From NCBI GenBank assembly GCA_009911035.1, contig QXWO01000006.1, positions 97,068 through 161,067 on the forward strand: a stretch of DNA of 64,000 nt, written 5' to 3'. This DNA is from Lachnospiraceae bacterium. GTDB taxonomy: Bacteria > Bacillota > Clostridia > Lachnospirales > Lachnospiraceae. A program made the translations under genes and the position numbers. Positions 43,279 to 53,085 of the stretch are shown piece by piece. Each line of letters starts with the position of its first letter. Position 1 is the stretch's first letter. The notes under the pieces were generated by a model. The model did no database searches. It was not told the origin of the DNA and saw only the letters and a list, made by a program, of their open reading frames with translations.

Positions 43279-44673
43279 ATGGAAATGAAAATGAAGCACC
43301 GCAATGATATGAAAATATTTATTGTAGGCGGCGGAAAAATCGGCAGGGCCCTTACAGTGCAGCTTGCAAGGGACGGCTACGTACTTACGGTGATTGACCG
43401 GGAAGAAAGCGTAGTGGACAGTATGAGTAATACGGTGGACGTCATCAGTTTTCAGGGGAACGGGGCCTCTTACGCAACACTAAAAGAGTTAAACGCAAGT
43501 GAAGCCGATATTTTTATTGCAGTGACGGACTCCGACGAGTTAAATATCTTAAGCTGCATGACGGCCCATATGATGGGGGCCAAGCATACCATAGCCCGTA
43601 TCAGGGATGTGGATTACTCCAGACAGAACCGTTTTTATAAAGATAAGCTGGGACTTTCCATGAGCATAAACCCGGAACTTGCCACAGCCATGGAGATTTA
43701 CCGCCTGCTCCGCTTCCCGCTTGCCACCCGGGTGGAAGTTTTTGCAAGAGGAAGGGCGGAACTGGTGGAAATGTCGGTGGGAGAGAATTCTACTCTGGCT
43801 GGGAAATCCCTGATAGAAATTAACAGGAATATGGGCATCAATCTGCTTATATGTGCGGTAGTCCGGGAGGGGCAGGCGTTTGTCCCTAAGGGGGATACTG
43901 TTTTACAGACAGGCGATATCCTGTATCTGACGGGGGCAGCGGAGGAGTTCAGGAAATCCTTCAAAAAGCTGAAAATGCCCGTGAAGCCCTTACAGTCGGT
44001 TATGATTTCCGGGGGTGGACGTATTTCCTATTATCTTGCGGAGGTACTAATTAAGCAGGGGGCGAAGGTAACACTGATAGAAAAGAATCAGGGGATTGCC
44101 AATGAGATTTCAGCGGCTATCTCCAAAGCGGTGGTGATGTGTGACGATACGCTGGCGTATTTTGACTCCATGTCGGGAACCGATATCGACCATACGGACG
44201 CCTTTATTGCCATGACAGAAAACGATGAATATAACCTGATTGCGGCTATGTACGCAGAGTCTCAGGGGATCAATAAGGTGGTATCCCGCATTAACAATAA
44301 GTCAAGGCTGAAGGTACTGCAGCCGGGAAGCCGGATCTGCACGATCTCACGGGAGGATGTGGCGGCGGACCGGATTCTGGGCTACAGCCGTTCTCTTTTA
44401 AATGCAGAGGATAATGATGCGGTGGAATCCCTTTACCGGCTTATGGACGGTAAAATTGAGTTTATAGAATTTAAAATTGATGTAAAAGACAAAAATCTGA
44501 ACATTCCTTTAAAGGACCTGAAACTGAAAAGAAATATACTGCTTGGGTGTATTATCCGGGATATGACCACCATTATCCCAAGGGGTGATGATATGTTGAT
44601 GCCGGGAGATACGGCTCTTGTGGCGACTATTAACAGGCAGATAGCACGCCTGCAAGATATTTTTGCGGATTAA
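43279..44673 (+). CDS. trkA: Trk potassium-uptake regulator TrkA
   Basis: A 464-residue cytoplasmic protein with two RCK-N/RCK-C units. The first Rossmann motif is FIVGGGKIGRALTVQLA (about 14), the second MISGGGRISYYLAEVL (about 240). Each is followed by a TrkA-C domain (VEMSVGENSTLAGKSLIEIN; KDKNLNIPLKDLKLKRN). It binds NAD(H) or ATP and gates the TrkH channel encoded 20 bp downstream. Confidence 0.94.
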   Translation: MEMKMKHRNDMKIFIVGGGKIGRALTVQLARDGYVLTVIDREESVVDSMSNTVDVISFQGNGASYATLKELNASEADIFIAVTDSDELNILSCMTAHMMGAKHTIARIRDVDYSRQNRFYKDKLGLSMSINPELATAMEIYRLLRFPLATRVEVFARGRAELVEMSVGENSTLAGKSLIEINRNMGINLLICAVVREGQAFVPKGDTVLQTGDILYLTGAAEEFRKSFKKLKMPVKPLQSVMISGGGRISYYLAEVLIKQGAKVTLIEKNQGIANEISAAISKAVVMCDDTLAYFDSMSGTDIDHTDAFIAMTENDEYNLIAAMYAESQGINKVVSRINNKSRLKVLQPGSRICTISREDVAADRILGYSRSLLNAEDNDAVESLYRLMDGKIEFIEFKIDVKDKNLNIPLKDLKLKRNILLGCIIRDMTTIIPRGDDMLMPGDTALVATINRQIARLQDIFAD

Positions 44674-44693
44674 GGGAAGTGTAAGAGAATGTC

Positions 44694-46133
44694 ATGAATA
44701 AAAGAATTATTATCAGCATCATAGGAAAAATTATATTGACAGAGGTTATTCTGATGATCCCCTCCCTGATCGTATCGCTTATTTACCGGGACGGGGATAC
44801 GGCAGGGTTTCTTATCACAATGGCGTTTGCAGGACTGGTAGGTCTTCTGTTTACTTCGGTGAGACATTCGGGGCAGAGGATGAGCAGCAGGGACGGCTAC
44901 TTTATTGTGGCCTCGGCATGGATCATTGTAGCGTTGATCGGGGCGCTGCCTTTGTACATTGGGGGCGGCTTTCCAACTTACTGGAACGCCCTGTTTGAAA
45001 TTGTCTCGGGATTTACGACTACCGGGGCTTCTGTTCTGGACAAACCGGAGAACTTAGGACACGGCGTGCTGTTCTGGCGCAGCTTTACCCACTGGATAGG
45101 GGGGATGGGGGTTCTGGTCTTTGTCCTGATGGTGATGCCCATGGAGAATGACAATTCCATGCACCTTGTAAGGGCGGAGGTCCCAGGGCCTACAGCAGGC
45201 AAGCTGGTGCCCAGGATGCGTACCACGTCCATGATACTTTACGGCATTTATGGTTTTATGACCATGGTGCTTGTTATCCTCCTTGCCCTGTTGGGAATGG
45301 CGCCTTTTGACAGTTTCTGTATTGCTTTCGGCACTGCGGGAACCGGGGGGTTTGCAGTTTCCAGTGCAGGTATCGCCGGATATAACAGTCTGGCAATAGA
45401 GGTGGTCCTCAGTGTGTTCATGCTTTTGTTCGGCGTGAATTTCAGCGTTTATCATTTGATTTTACTGCGGAGGTTCAAGGAAGCTTTTACCATGGAGGAG
45501 GTAAAAGTGTACTTGGCTGTTGTGGGAGCGGCCACAATGGCAATCGCCTTTAATATACTAAATTTTGCAGGCGGTTTCGGAAAGGCCCTGCGACAGTCTC
45601 TTTTTCAGGTGTCCAGTATCATTACGACCACCGGATTTGCCACAGTGGACTTTGAGTTCTGGCCGGAGTTTTCCAAACATACCCTGCTTCTTCTGATGGT
45701 TCTTGGAGCCTGTGCAGGTTCTACCGGAGGCGGTATGAAGATATCCAGGGTCATTATACTTGTCAAATCCTTTGTGGCGGAAATCAGACAGATTATCAAC
45801 CCCAAAGCGATAGTTACAGTCCGGCTCAACGGAAAGCCTGTGGACAAAAAGACGCTTGGTTCCACCAGAATCTATGCTTCCGCCTATATGCTGCTGCTGT
45901 GTGTGTTTACCCTCATTATATCGCTGGATGGTCTGGACTTTACAACAAACTTTACGGCTGTGCTGTCCTGCTTCAACAATATCGGGCCCGGCTTAAATAT
46001 GGTAGGCCCTATGGCAAACTTCAGCGTGTATTCAGACTGGGCGCAGGTGGTTTTGTCCATTGCCATGCTGACAGGAAGACTGGAGATTTTCCCCATGTTT
46101 TTACTGCTGGCAAAATCAGCCCATGACAGGTAA
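44694..46133 (+). CDS. trkH: Trk potassium transporter TrkH
   Basis: A 479-residue membrane channel with four pore-loop repeats. Selectivity-filter elements are seen as SGFTTTGAS (about 103), AFGTAGTGGFAVS (about 213), SIITTTGFATVD (about 305) and FNNIGPGL (about 426). It imports K+ together with TrkA. The final NaI-like LTGRLEIFPMF segment is typical. It is translated in tandem with trkA. Confidence 0.94.
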   Translation: MNKRIIISIIGKIILTEVILMIPSLIVSLIYRDGDTAGFLITMAFAGLVGLLFTSVRHSGQRMSSRDGYFIVASAWIIVALIGALPLYIGGGFPTYWNALFEIVSGFTTTGASVLDKPENLGHGVLFWRSFTHWIGGMGVLVFVLMVMPMENDNSMHLVRAEVPGPTAGKLVPRMRTTSMILYGIYGFMTMVLVILLALLGMAPFDSFCIAFGTAGTGGFAVSSAGIAGYNSLAIEVVLSVFMLLFGVNFSVYHLILLRRFKEAFTMEEVKVYLAVVGAATMAIAFNILNFAGGFGKALRQSLFQVSSIITTTGFATVDFEFWPEFSKHTLLLLMVLGACAGSTGGGMKISRVIILVKSFVAEIRQIINPKAIVTVRLNGKPVDKKTLGSTRIYASAYMLLLCVFTLIISLDGLDFTTNFTAVLSCFNNIGPGLNMVGPMANFSVYSDWAQVVLSIAMLTGRLEIFPMFLLLAKSAHDR

Positions 46134-46210
46134 AAAAATTTCTGGTATAATAAACGTTGAATCAGTTTATCGTTCGCAAAAGTTTCATATCTGATTAAAG
46201 GAGACGGAAA

Positions 46211-46636
46211 ATGGAAGACAGGGCAATGAAATTTAAAAAGCATATCCAGCGGTGGTGCGGTGTGCTGGAAATGATTATGTCGGTGCTGATGCTGATTGGG
46301 ATTTTATTTTCCATATTCAGCCTTGTGAGAGATATGGATATTTTCCAGAATCTTCTGACAGATACCGGGGCATTTAAACAGTATCTGGATCAGATTTTCA
46401 TGCTGGTGATTGGAATAGAGTTTCTGGTGATGCTCTGCCGGCCCAATTCGGAAAATGTTATTGAAGTGCTGATTTTCCTGGTGGCAAGGCATATGATTGT
46501 AGGCGATACTACGCCTTACCAGGACTTTGTATCGGTCATCAGCGTAGCGCTTCTTTGTGTTGTGCGTAGATATCTGCGCAACGCCCGGGAGGACAGGCAG
46601 GAAAAGAAGACGGGCAGCGGACTGCATCAGGATTAA
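46211..46636 (+). CDS. Small membrane protein, PsiE-like
   Basis: A 141-residue protein with about four hydrophobic helices and a central VIEVLIFLVARHMIVG segment followed by DFVSVISVALLCVVRRYL. This resembles the phosphate-starvation-inducible PsiE family, membrane proteins of unknown biochemical role. AAAGGAGACGG precedes the ATG. It follows trkH by 77 bp and may share its transcript. Charged residues end the protein. Confidence 0.7.
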   Translation: MEDRAMKFKKHIQRWCGVLEMIMSVLMLIGILFSIFSLVRDMDIFQNLLTDTGAFKQYLDQIFMLVIGIEFLVMLCRPNSENVIEVLIFLVARHMIVGDTTPYQDFVSVISVALLCVVRRYLRNAREDRQEKKTGSGLHQD

Positions 46637-46646
46637 AAATACTCAA

Positions 46647-46688
46647 GACAAACGTCATCACGCTCTGCCAGCCGGCTTATTGTGATAA
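46647..46688 (-). repeat. Family-A element (reverse orientation)
   Basis: GACAAACGTCATCACGCTCTGCCAGCCGGCTTATTGTGATAA matches the reverse complement of the family-A consensus with changes in the left arm. It sits between the PsiE-like gene and a bidirectional terminator. Confidence 0.65.
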
Positions 46689-46723
46689 AAGGCTTCCACA
46701 GATAAAATGCGGAAGCCTTTTTT
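46687..46723. terminator. Bidirectional terminator between PsiE-like gene and buk
   Basis: AAAAGGCTTCC (46687-46697) pairs with GGAAGCCTTTT (46711-46721) and extends into T residues on the plus strand, and into TTTTATCACAA on the minus strand. Confidence 0.9.
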
Positions 46724-46741
46724 GACCCATATGGGAAGTTA

Positions 46742-47809
46742 TTAATATACCATAGCTTTTTCTTCGCCGTTCATAACGCGCAGGGCACCCTGTGCCAGAG
46801 CAAGCAGTTCGTCTTCGCCGGGATATACAGTGATGGGAGCGATGAAGCCTGCCCTTTCTTTTAAACCGCTTACGACTACTTTGTCATATGCGATACCGCC
46901 GGTAATAACGATTTGATCCACTTTTCCTTTCAGAACACATGCCATGGAGCCGATATTCTTAGCTACCTGCATGATGAAAGCCTCGCGGGTTTCAGCCGCT
47001 TTTTCATCGCCGTCCAAAACCATCTTTTCTACATCGCGCATGTCGTTGGTGCCTACATAAGCGTTGAATCCGCCGTTGCCAACGATTTTCTTATAAACTT
47101 CCTTTTCTGTATACTGGCCGGAGAAGCACATTTTGATCAATGCGCCGGAGGGAACTGCGCCTGCACGTTCCGGGGAGAAAGCGCCGTCGCCGTCTAAAGC
47201 GTTGAATACGTCAACGACCTGCCCTTTTTCATGTGCGCCTACGGAAACACCGCCGCCCATATGTACAACGACAAGGTTTAAGGAATCGTAAGCCTTGCCC
47301 TGCTCTTTGGCATAGCGTTTAGCCACAGCCTTCTGGTTCAGTGCATGGAATACGCTGGTGCGGGGCAGTTCGGGAACACCTGAATATCTGGAAATGGGCA
47401 TCAGCTCATCTACAACCACAGGGTCCACAATGTAGGAAGGAACGTCGATGGAGTCAGCGATTTCTCTTGCAAGGATGCCGCCTAAGTTAGAAGCGTGCTG
47501 TCCTTGTACGCCCACTTTCAAATCAGCCAGAAGCTCATCGCTTACTGCGTAAGTGCCGCCGGGAATGGGTTTTAACATGCCGCCGCGCCCTACGATCACC
47601 TGTAATGACTTCATGTCAAAGTCCTTTTTTGCAAGAAGGTCGAGTATGATTTGTTTGCGGAAATCCTTTTGGTCTACGATGGAAGCGTACTGTGCGATCT
47701 CTTCTGTAGAGTGACGAAGGGTTTCTTCAAATAAGAGTGTTTCATCCTCAAAAACACCAATTTTGGTGGAGGTGGAACCGGGATTGATGATTAAACTTTT
47801 AATTGCCAT
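46742..47809 (-). CDS. buk: Butyrate kinase
   Basis: A 355-residue kinase of the acetate/butyrate kinase (ASKHA) family. It has [18 protein letters not shown] at the N-terminus, [15 protein letters not shown] (about 185) and VITGGIAYD (about 302). It makes ATP and butyrate from butyryl-phosphate, the last step of one butyrate-forming route (branched-chain acids are alternative substrates). GGAGGAAAG precedes the start. It is 18 bp downstream of ptb in the same operon. Confidence 0.94.
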   Translation of the reverse strand: MAIKSLIINPGSTSTKIGVFEDETLLFEETLRHSTEEIAQYASIVDQKDFRKQIILDLLAKKDFDMKSLQVIVGRGGMLKPIPGGTYAVSDELLADLKVGVQGQHASNLGGILAREIADSIDVPSYIVDPVVVDELMPISRYSGVPELPRTSVFHALNQKAVAKRYAKEQGKAYDSLNLVVVHMGGGVSVGAHEKGQVVDVFNALDGDGAFSPERAGAVPSGALIKMCFSGQYTEKEVYKKIVGNGGFNAYVGTNDMRDVEKMVLDGDEKAAETREAFIMQVAKNIGSMACVLKGKVDQIVITGGIAYDKVVVSGLKERAGFIAPITVYPGEDELLALAQGALRVMNGEEKAMVY

Positions 47810-47827
47810 TTGCTTTCCTCCAATTTA

Positions 47828-48748
47828 TTAATTGTTTTTTGACATTGCTTCAGCAACAACAGCGCCTAAAGCAATGGAATTTACCTTGGTTTCAAAATCG
47901 TCGGAACGGGAGGTCAGGATAACGGGAGCTTTTGTTCCGGTGAGAATATTTCCGTTAACCACTTTGGCGGTATGTACCAGACATTTGTAGACCAGGTTTC
48001 CGGCGTGGATATCAGGGAACAGAAGAATGTCTGCATCACCCTGGATGGCCCTTCCGGTAGCCCCTTTGTGCTTGGCAGCCTCTGCGTCGATGGCAAGGTC
48101 CAAGGACAAAGGCCCGTCTACGATGCATCCGGTGATCTCTCCCCGCTGGTTCATCTGGGTGAGTTCGTCAGCTTCCACTGTTGCAGGCATCTTGGGATTG
48201 ACAACTTCAACAGCAGCTAAGGGTGCAACCTTGGGATTCTCAATGCCGCAGGCACTGGTGATCTCTAATGTATTGTGAATAATGTTTATTTTATCTTCCA
48301 GTGTAGGATAAGGGATGAATGCTACGTCAGTTAAGAAAAGAAGGTGGTCAATTCCCTCAATGTCGAATACGCACACATGGGATAAAGGTTTCCCGGTACG
48401 AAGTCCTACTTCCTTGTCAAGGACGCTCTTTAAAAAGCCTTTTGTGTCAATCAGGCCCTTCATGTACATATCGGCCTTTCCTTCATGCACCAGTTTCACT
48501 GCGGTAAGGGCTGCCTGGGTGGTATCTTCCACATTGATGATCTCGAAGCCGCTAAGATCCATGTCCATGGAGGATGCGATTTCTTTGATTTTTGCTTCAT
48601 CGCCCACTAATATGGCGTCGGCGATCTTCCTTTCCTTTGCAGCCTTCACAGCTTCAAGGACAGCGGAGTCCTGGGCCACGGCTACAGCAACTTTTTTGGT
48701 GCCGCATTCATTAACTTTGGCAATTAAATCAGCGAATGTCTTACTCAT
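47828..48748 (-). CDS. ptb: Phosphate butyryltransferase
   Basis: A 306-residue phosphotransacylase. The start at 48748 (MSKTF) follows GAGGAGAC. It shows VAVAVAQDSAVLEAVKAA, ADMYMKGLIDTKGFLKSVLD (about 97), DGPLSLDLAID (about 211) and LLFPDIHAGNLVYK. It converts butyryl-CoA and phosphate to butyryl-phosphate and CoA, feeding butyrate kinase. The butyryl-CoA pathway genes (thl, crt, bcd) are not in this window. Confidence 0.93.
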   Translation of the reverse strand: MSKTFADLIAKVNECGTKKVAVAVAQDSAVLEAVKAAKERKIADAILVGDEAKIKEIASSMDMDLSGFEIINVEDTTQAALTAVKLVHEGKADMYMKGLIDTKGFLKSVLDKEVGLRTGKPLSHVCVFDIEGIDHLLFLTDVAFIPYPTLEDKINIIHNTLEITSACGIENPKVAPLAAVEVVNPKMPATVEADELTQMNQRGEITGCIVDGPLSLDLAIDAEAAKHKGATGRAIQGDADILLFPDIHAGNLVYKCLVHTAKVVNGNILTGTKAPVILTSRSDDFETKVNSIALGAVVAEAMSKNN

Positions 48749-49070
48749 TTGTCTCCTCATTTCTGCACGGCTGCTTCCTATATAATTTCAATGATAAATT
48801 CAATAAGCTTCCGCAAAATGCGGCAGCATTGATGCTTCCAGAGCCTGCGCATGCCGTGCTGACGCAGGCCCTTAAAAAGCGGTGACTTTCACGATTAATC
48901 ACATCGTTAAAATAATAACACTGTTCAGTAAAAAAATCAATAATCGGGAGACTTTGTTCTGGTAATTTCTTTCCTTTTCTTTGACGGATGGAAGGAGGTG
49001 TGCTACATTAAATAAGCATGGTCTGGATAGGGCGGCAGGGGGACAGGCCGCGACGGCCGAAGAAGGAGAG
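48749..49070. other. Divergent intergenic region between ptb and lrgA
   Basis: This 322-bp gap contains a degenerate family-A copy at 48799-48834 and an A/T-rich part that should hold the divergent promoters (48890-48960). A GGAAGGAGG site at 48990-48998 has no convincing gene directly after it; a 90-bp in-frame extension of lrgA starts nearby but looks unlike the family. Confidence 0.45.
48799..48834 (+). repeat. Degenerate family-A element
   Basis: TTCAATAAGCTTCCGCAAAATGCGGCAGCATTGATG keeps the CAATAAGC start and CAGC of the consensus, with a stem CCGCA/TGCGG formed by changed loop bases. Confidence 0.5.
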
Positions 49071-49445
49071 ATGGGCTTGAAATATTTAAAACAGTTTGGA
49101 ATCATTTTATTTTTATCCTTTGTGGGAGAGATTTTACATGAGCTTGTGCCGCTGCCGGTTCCGGCAAGTATCTATGGCATTATCCTCTTATTTCTGTGCC
49201 TGGAATGGAGGGTCATTTCTGTATCCGCAGTGAAGGAAGCCAGCAGCTTTTTAATAGAAATTATGCCGGTCATGTTTATACCTGCGGCGGTGGGGCTTAT
49301 GGACTCATGGGAAAATATAAAAAATGCATGGATACCTTATATGGTGATTACCTTGATCTCTACCTTTGGGGTGATGGCCGCAGCCGGAAAAGCAGTTCAG
49401 TTTATTATGAACTGGGAAAAGAAGAACAGGAAGGAAGGGAAATAG
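49071..49445 (+). CDS. lrgA: CidA/LrgA-family holin-like protein
   Basis: A 124-residue membrane protein with four helices and the family signature LVPLPVPASIYGIILLFLCL (about 25-44) and FLIEIMPVMFIPAAVGLMDSW. LrgA-like proteins influence murein hydrolase export, lysis or pyruvate uptake, depending on species. The start follows AAGGAGAG. The partner lrgB begins 8 bp after its stop. Confidence 0.88.
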   Translation: MGLKYLKQFGIILFLSFVGEILHELVPLPVPASIYGIILLFLCLEWRVISVSAVKEASSFLIEIMPVMFIPAAVGLMDSWENIKNAWIPYMVITLISTFGVMAAAGKAVQFIMNWEKKNRKEGK

Positions 49446-49452
49446 GGAGCGC

Positions 49453-50145
49453 ATGAAAGAATTCTTTGAAGTATCTGTATATTTTGGCGTATTTATCAGT
49501 CTGGTATCCTATGGGGCAGGAACCTGGCTGAAAAAAAGGTTCGGGCTGGCCGTCTTTAACCCGTTGCTGCTGGCGGTTATTTTAACAATTCTGTTTTTGC
49601 GGCTGCTCCATATTGACTATGCTGTTTACCATGAAGGGGCAAAATACATTAGCTTTTTATTGACACCGGCCACCATCTGCCTTGGGGTCCCACTGTATGA
49701 GCAGTTGGAACTTTTGAAGAAAAATTATAAGGCTGTGTTTGGCGGCATTTTTGCAGGGGTTTTGGCCAGTCTTTGCAGTATCCTTGTGCTCTCTTTGTTG
49801 TTCCGGCTTGACCATGCCTCCTATGTGACGCTGCTGCCCAAGTCAATTACTACGGCAATCGGTATGGGAGTTTCGGAGGAACTGGGAGGATTTGTGCCCG
49901 TTACCGTGGCGGTCATTATTGTTACGGGAGTGATTGGAAATATGTTTGCGGAAACGATATGCAGAATTTTTAAGATTCATGAACCCATTGCAAAGGGAAT
50001 TGCCGTAGGTACTTCCTCCCACGCCATAGGAACTGCGAAAGCAATGGAAATGGGAGATGTGGAGGGCGCCATGAGCAGCCTGTCAATTGTGGTTTCAGGA
50101 ATACTGACCGTGATAGGCGCCAATATATTTGCAGGATTTATGTAA
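49453..50145 (+). CDS. lrgB: LrgB-family membrane protein
   Basis: A 230-residue protein with about seven membrane helices and the LrgB signature LLPKSITTAIGMGVSEELGG (about 125-144), GNMFAE and VGTSSHAIGTAKAMEMG near the end. LrgAB pairs are now known in several species to transport pyruvate or other small carboxylates; here their position beside ptb-buk is suggestive but unproven. Confidence 0.9.
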   Translation: MKEFFEVSVYFGVFISLVSYGAGTWLKKRFGLAVFNPLLLAVILTILFLRLLHIDYAVYHEGAKYISFLLTPATICLGVPLYEQLELLKKNYKAVFGGIFAGVLASLCSILVLSLLFRLDHASYVTLLPKSITTAIGMGVSEELGGFVPVTVAVIIVTGVIGNMFAETICRIFKIHEPIAKGIAVGTSSHAIGTAKAMEMGDVEGAMSSLSIVVSGILTVIGANIFAGFM

Positions 50146-50267
50146 AGCTGCCAGTGGTTTTTCAAACAGGCGCTGAGAAAAAGTTACCAGGCAGATACAG
50201 GAACGAGAGAGAACCATCCGGCTCTGCCAGAAGGGTCATTTAAATTAGGAAAGGCGTATAGGAATTT

Positions 50268-51629
50268 ATGAAAAGAAAATGGACAAATGATGATTTTTAC
50301 AGACAGATATTTAAACTGCTCCTGCCTATTGTGCTCCAGAATCTGTTAAGCGCAGCGGTCAGTTCCGCCGATGTGATCATGCTGAATTATGTAGGCCAGT
50401 CTGCCATTTCCGCTGTATCTCTGGCATCCCAGTATGCCAGTATCTTATTTATGGTCTTTTACGGCCTGGGGACCGGGGCCACCATACTCTGTGCCCAGTA
50501 TTTCGGAAAAGGGGACATGCATGCCATTGAAATAGTGGAGGGCATTGCGTTCCGTTTTTCCATATCAATTTCTGTTGTTTTTGCAGGGGCGGCAGTTTTT
50601 GCACCGGAGGCAATGATGAAACTGTTTACCAGCGACGCGGAACTGATTTCCATTGGCGCTTCCTACCTGCGGCTGGTGAGCGTCAGTTATCTATGCTGGG
50701 GGATAACAGAAGTGTATCTCGCCATACTGCGGAGTGTGGGGCGGGTTGCCGTCAGCACGGCTTTAAATGCTCTTGCTTTTACTTTAAATATCCTGCTGAA
50801 CGGGATATTTATTTTCGGACTGTTTGGCGCACCGAAGATGGGGGCGTCGGGAGTGGCGCTGGCAACCTCTGTTTCCAGGGTAGTGGAACTGGCAGGGTGC
50901 TTTATTGTGTCTGCCTTAAGCAGGGACGTGAAGCTGAAACTTTCCACTCTTTTCCTTGAAAACAAGCTGCTTTTTTCCGATTTCGTTCGTCTCTCCCTTC
51001 CGGCCCTGGGCAATGATATCGCATGGGGCGTTGCCTTTTCTATGTATTCCGTGATTATCGGACATTTGGGTTCCGATGCAGTGGCGGCAAATTCTTTTGT
51101 GATAGTGGTAAGGAATTTCGGAACCATATTGTGCTTTGGGATTGCCAGTGCAGGAGGGATTCTGCTTGGGAAGATCATCGGGGAAAACAGGCTGGAGGAT
51201 GCCAGAAGCGATGCCGGCAAGCTGATGAAGCTTACAGTGATCAGCGGCGCCATCGGGGGACTACTGATACTGGCGGCTATGCCCTTTGTGCTTACCTATG
51301 CTGACCTTACGGATAAGGCGATGCATTATCTTAAAATTATGCTGCTGATCAATACCTACTATGTTATGGGGGCCGCTGTAAATACGACATTGATTGCCGG
51401 CGTGTTCCGGGCAGGGGGAGACAGCAGGTTCGGTTTTATCTGCGATGTGATCGATATGTGGGTCTATGCAGTACCCCTTGGTTTTTTTGCGGCTTTCGTG
51501 CTGAAACTTCCGGTGATGTGGGTGTACTTTTTGCTGTGTACGGATGAATTTGTTAAGTGGCCCTGGGTCATTAAGCATTACCGGAGCGGGAAGTGGCTGA
51601 ATAATATTACCCGGGATAATCTGGAGTGA
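50268..51629 (+). CDS. MATE family efflux transporter
   Basis: A 453-residue MATE exporter with about twelve membrane helices. The start FYRQIFKLLLPIVLQNLLSAAVSSADVIML carries the conserved N-terminal pattern. AQYFGKGD (about 80) and GKIIGENRLEDAR (about 303) are the paired intracellular loops. The Asp and Glu residues usual for cation coupling are present but the substrate is unknown. It is the second MATE gene in the window and shares little beyond family features with that at 1164. Confidence 0.88.
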   Translation: MKRKWTNDDFYRQIFKLLLPIVLQNLLSAAVSSADVIMLNYVGQSAISAVSLASQYASILFMVFYGLGTGATILCAQYFGKGDMHAIEIVEGIAFRFSISISVVFAGAAVFAPEAMMKLFTSDAELISIGASYLRLVSVSYLCWGITEVYLAILRSVGRVAVSTALNALAFTLNILLNGIFIFGLFGAPKMGASGVALATSVSRVVELAGCFIVSALSRDVKLKLSTLFLENKLLFSDFVRLSLPALGNDIAWGVAFSMYSVIIGHLGSDAVAANSFVIVVRNFGTILCFGIASAGGILLGKIIGENRLEDARSDAGKLMKLTVISGAIGGLLILAAMPFVLTYADLTDKAMHYLKIMLLINTYYVMGAAVNTTLIAGVFRAGGDSRFGFICDVIDMWVYAVPLGFFAAFVLKLPVMWVYFLLCTDEFVKWPWVIKHYRSGKWLNNITRDNLE

Positions 51630-51753
51630 CTGACTGTTATAAACGTGGGGATGCCCCTGTATCAGAATATTTTTAACATGCTCTGTCGGGGCAGCGACAC
51701 CTGCAATTATGTAAAATATTCGGCATAAAATACTGTAGGAGGAAACAGTAACG

Positions 51754-52740
51754 ATGCAAAAGAGGATAACGGAAGCATTAGTTGTGGCTGTTATAGCCGC
51801 AGGCGTATTTTGGTATTCGTTTCAACCTGCGCCGGAGACATCCGGGGCGGAAAAGATGTCTTTGGCCTGTTTTTTTATCATAAGTGAAACGGGGGAAGCA
51901 CCGGAATTTATGCGGCAGCGGCTGAGTGAAAAGATGCAGGCGCTTATAGAAAATAGAGAAAAGTTTTATGAGACAGGCAGGAACAATAAACTCCCGGACA
52001 GTGAACTGGAAGAACTCTTTGGCAGGATCTGGGCGGACAATGTCTTTAAGGATGGTGAATTTCAGTTGGTTTCCTACGAGGCGGCCGATATAGACCGAAA
52101 CGGTCAGAAAGACCTGATTGTGATGGCGGCCGACGGATCTGGCCTGACCACAAATGGCTGCATTTATGTCTATTTCAACGATGAGGAGCCTTACTGTTTT
52201 CAGGGAGAAGTCACTTACGGGATTGGTTTTTATGATGAATGCCAGGCAGGGGATATTGATAACGACGGAAATCTGGAACTGATTATTGCAATCTATAATG
52301 GCGGATGCGGTGGCCCGGGGGGAAGTGAATATATCATTTTGAAACATAAAAACAATACCTTTGAGGAGATGGAGCTGTCCGCAGACATGGGAGAAAAGCA
52401 TTACTGGGGACTGGACGTAGACACTTATTTTGGGGATAAAGAAAACACGTATCAGGCGTATTGTCCTTATTTGGATGAAACCATTGAATTTCCTGCCGGC
52501 AATGCATCTTACAGACCCTTTGAGAGCCAGTATGCCAACACCGGAGTGGGTGGGAACTGCAGGGGATTTTTCGGATACAGATGTGTGGAATATGAAGGGG
52601 AAAATGCCCTCCAATGCAGCGAATATCTTTATGGAGAGGGAGGCATTGTCCATGGGCTGGGAAACGCCTGCTTTCTTATCATGTGGGACGAAGAAGGAAT
52701 AAGCAGGGCGGTTAAGTGGTGGATCGAGCCGTTCCAGTGA
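51754..52740 (+). CDS. Exported FG-GAP/VCBS-like protein of unknown function
   Basis: A 328-residue protein with an N-terminal hydrophobic segment (ALVVAVIAAGVFWYSF) that is a signal anchor or signal peptide without lipobox. The middle has two calcium-loop-like motifs, AADIDRNGQKDLIVMA (about 109) and AGDIDNDGNLELIIAI (about 166), as in FG-GAP or EF-hand-like repeats. Cysteines are numerous in the C-terminal third. I cannot assign a function; a surface-bound ligand-binding role is possible. AGGAGGAAAC precedes the start. Confidence 0.65.
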   Translation: MQKRITEALVVAVIAAGVFWYSFQPAPETSGAEKMSLACFFIISETGEAPEFMRQRLSEKMQALIENREKFYETGRNNKLPDSELEELFGRIWADNVFKDGEFQLVSYEAADIDRNGQKDLIVMAADGSGLTTNGCIYVYFNDEEPYCFQGEVTYGIGFYDECQAGDIDNDGNLELIIAIYNGGCGGPGGSEYIILKHKNNTFEEMELSADMGEKHYWGLDVDTYFGDKENTYQAYCPYLDETIEFPAGNASYRPFESQYANTGVGGNCRGFFGYRCVEYEGENALQCSEYLYGEGGIVHGLGNACFLIMWDEEGISRAVKWWIEPFQ

Positions 52741-52782
52741 CAGGTACGTAAACAGTGATAAGTATTTTGCACCTTTTTTTTA

Positions 52783-52811
52783 TTGACATTTCCCACATCA
52801 TATGTTATAAA
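52783..52811 (+). promoter_or_regulatory. Promoter of trpB2 T-box leader
   Basis: TTGACA (52783-52788), 17 bp, TATAAA (52806-52811): a near-perfect sigma-A promoter. Confidence 0.88.
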
Positions 52812-52825
52812 AGATAACAGAAACC

Positions 52826-53085
52826 GTTGAAGAAGAGTAAGTACTTTGGGTTATCTTTATCACAGAGAGCCGCGGCTGGTGGGAAGCGGCATAGAGAACT
52901 TAAGGGAATGGGCTTTAGAGGGCGAGTCGAAAGTTTTAGTAGACGAGACGGAGAGGAGACTTCGTTAACAAATCAAGCATATGATAGTATGCGATGAGCG
53001 GATGTGATAATTTTGCATCAAGCCGGGTGGCACCGCAGGAGATGATACTCTTGTCCCAGCAGAAGATTGGGATGGGAGTTTTTTT
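52826..53085 (+). ncRNA. T-box leader, probably tryptophan-specific
   Basis: Stem I shows GAAGAAGAGTAAGTACTTTGGG, the CAGAGAGCC bulge and GGTGGGAAGCGG. A 3' segment has the loop GGGAATGGGCTTT, in which TGG (Trp) directly follows GAA and precedes the closing CTTT pairing with GAAG. The T-box GGTGGCACCGC is at 53027-53037, and a terminator follows at 53047-53085. tRNA-Trp has discriminator G, matching the TGGC bulge. The downstream gene is TrpB-like, consistent with tryptophan control. Confidence 0.9.
53047..53085 (+). terminator. T-box regulated terminator (trpB2)
   Basis: ACTCTTGTCCCA (53047-53058) pairs with TGGGATGGGAGT (53068-53079), followed by T7. Confidence 0.88.

Noticed and set aside
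48981-49070. Longer N-terminus for LrgA (30 extra residues, rich in Gly and Ala)
   Set aside because: The ATG at 49071 has AAGGAGAG and starts exactly where LrgA homologues begin; the extension is hydrophilic and unlike the family.
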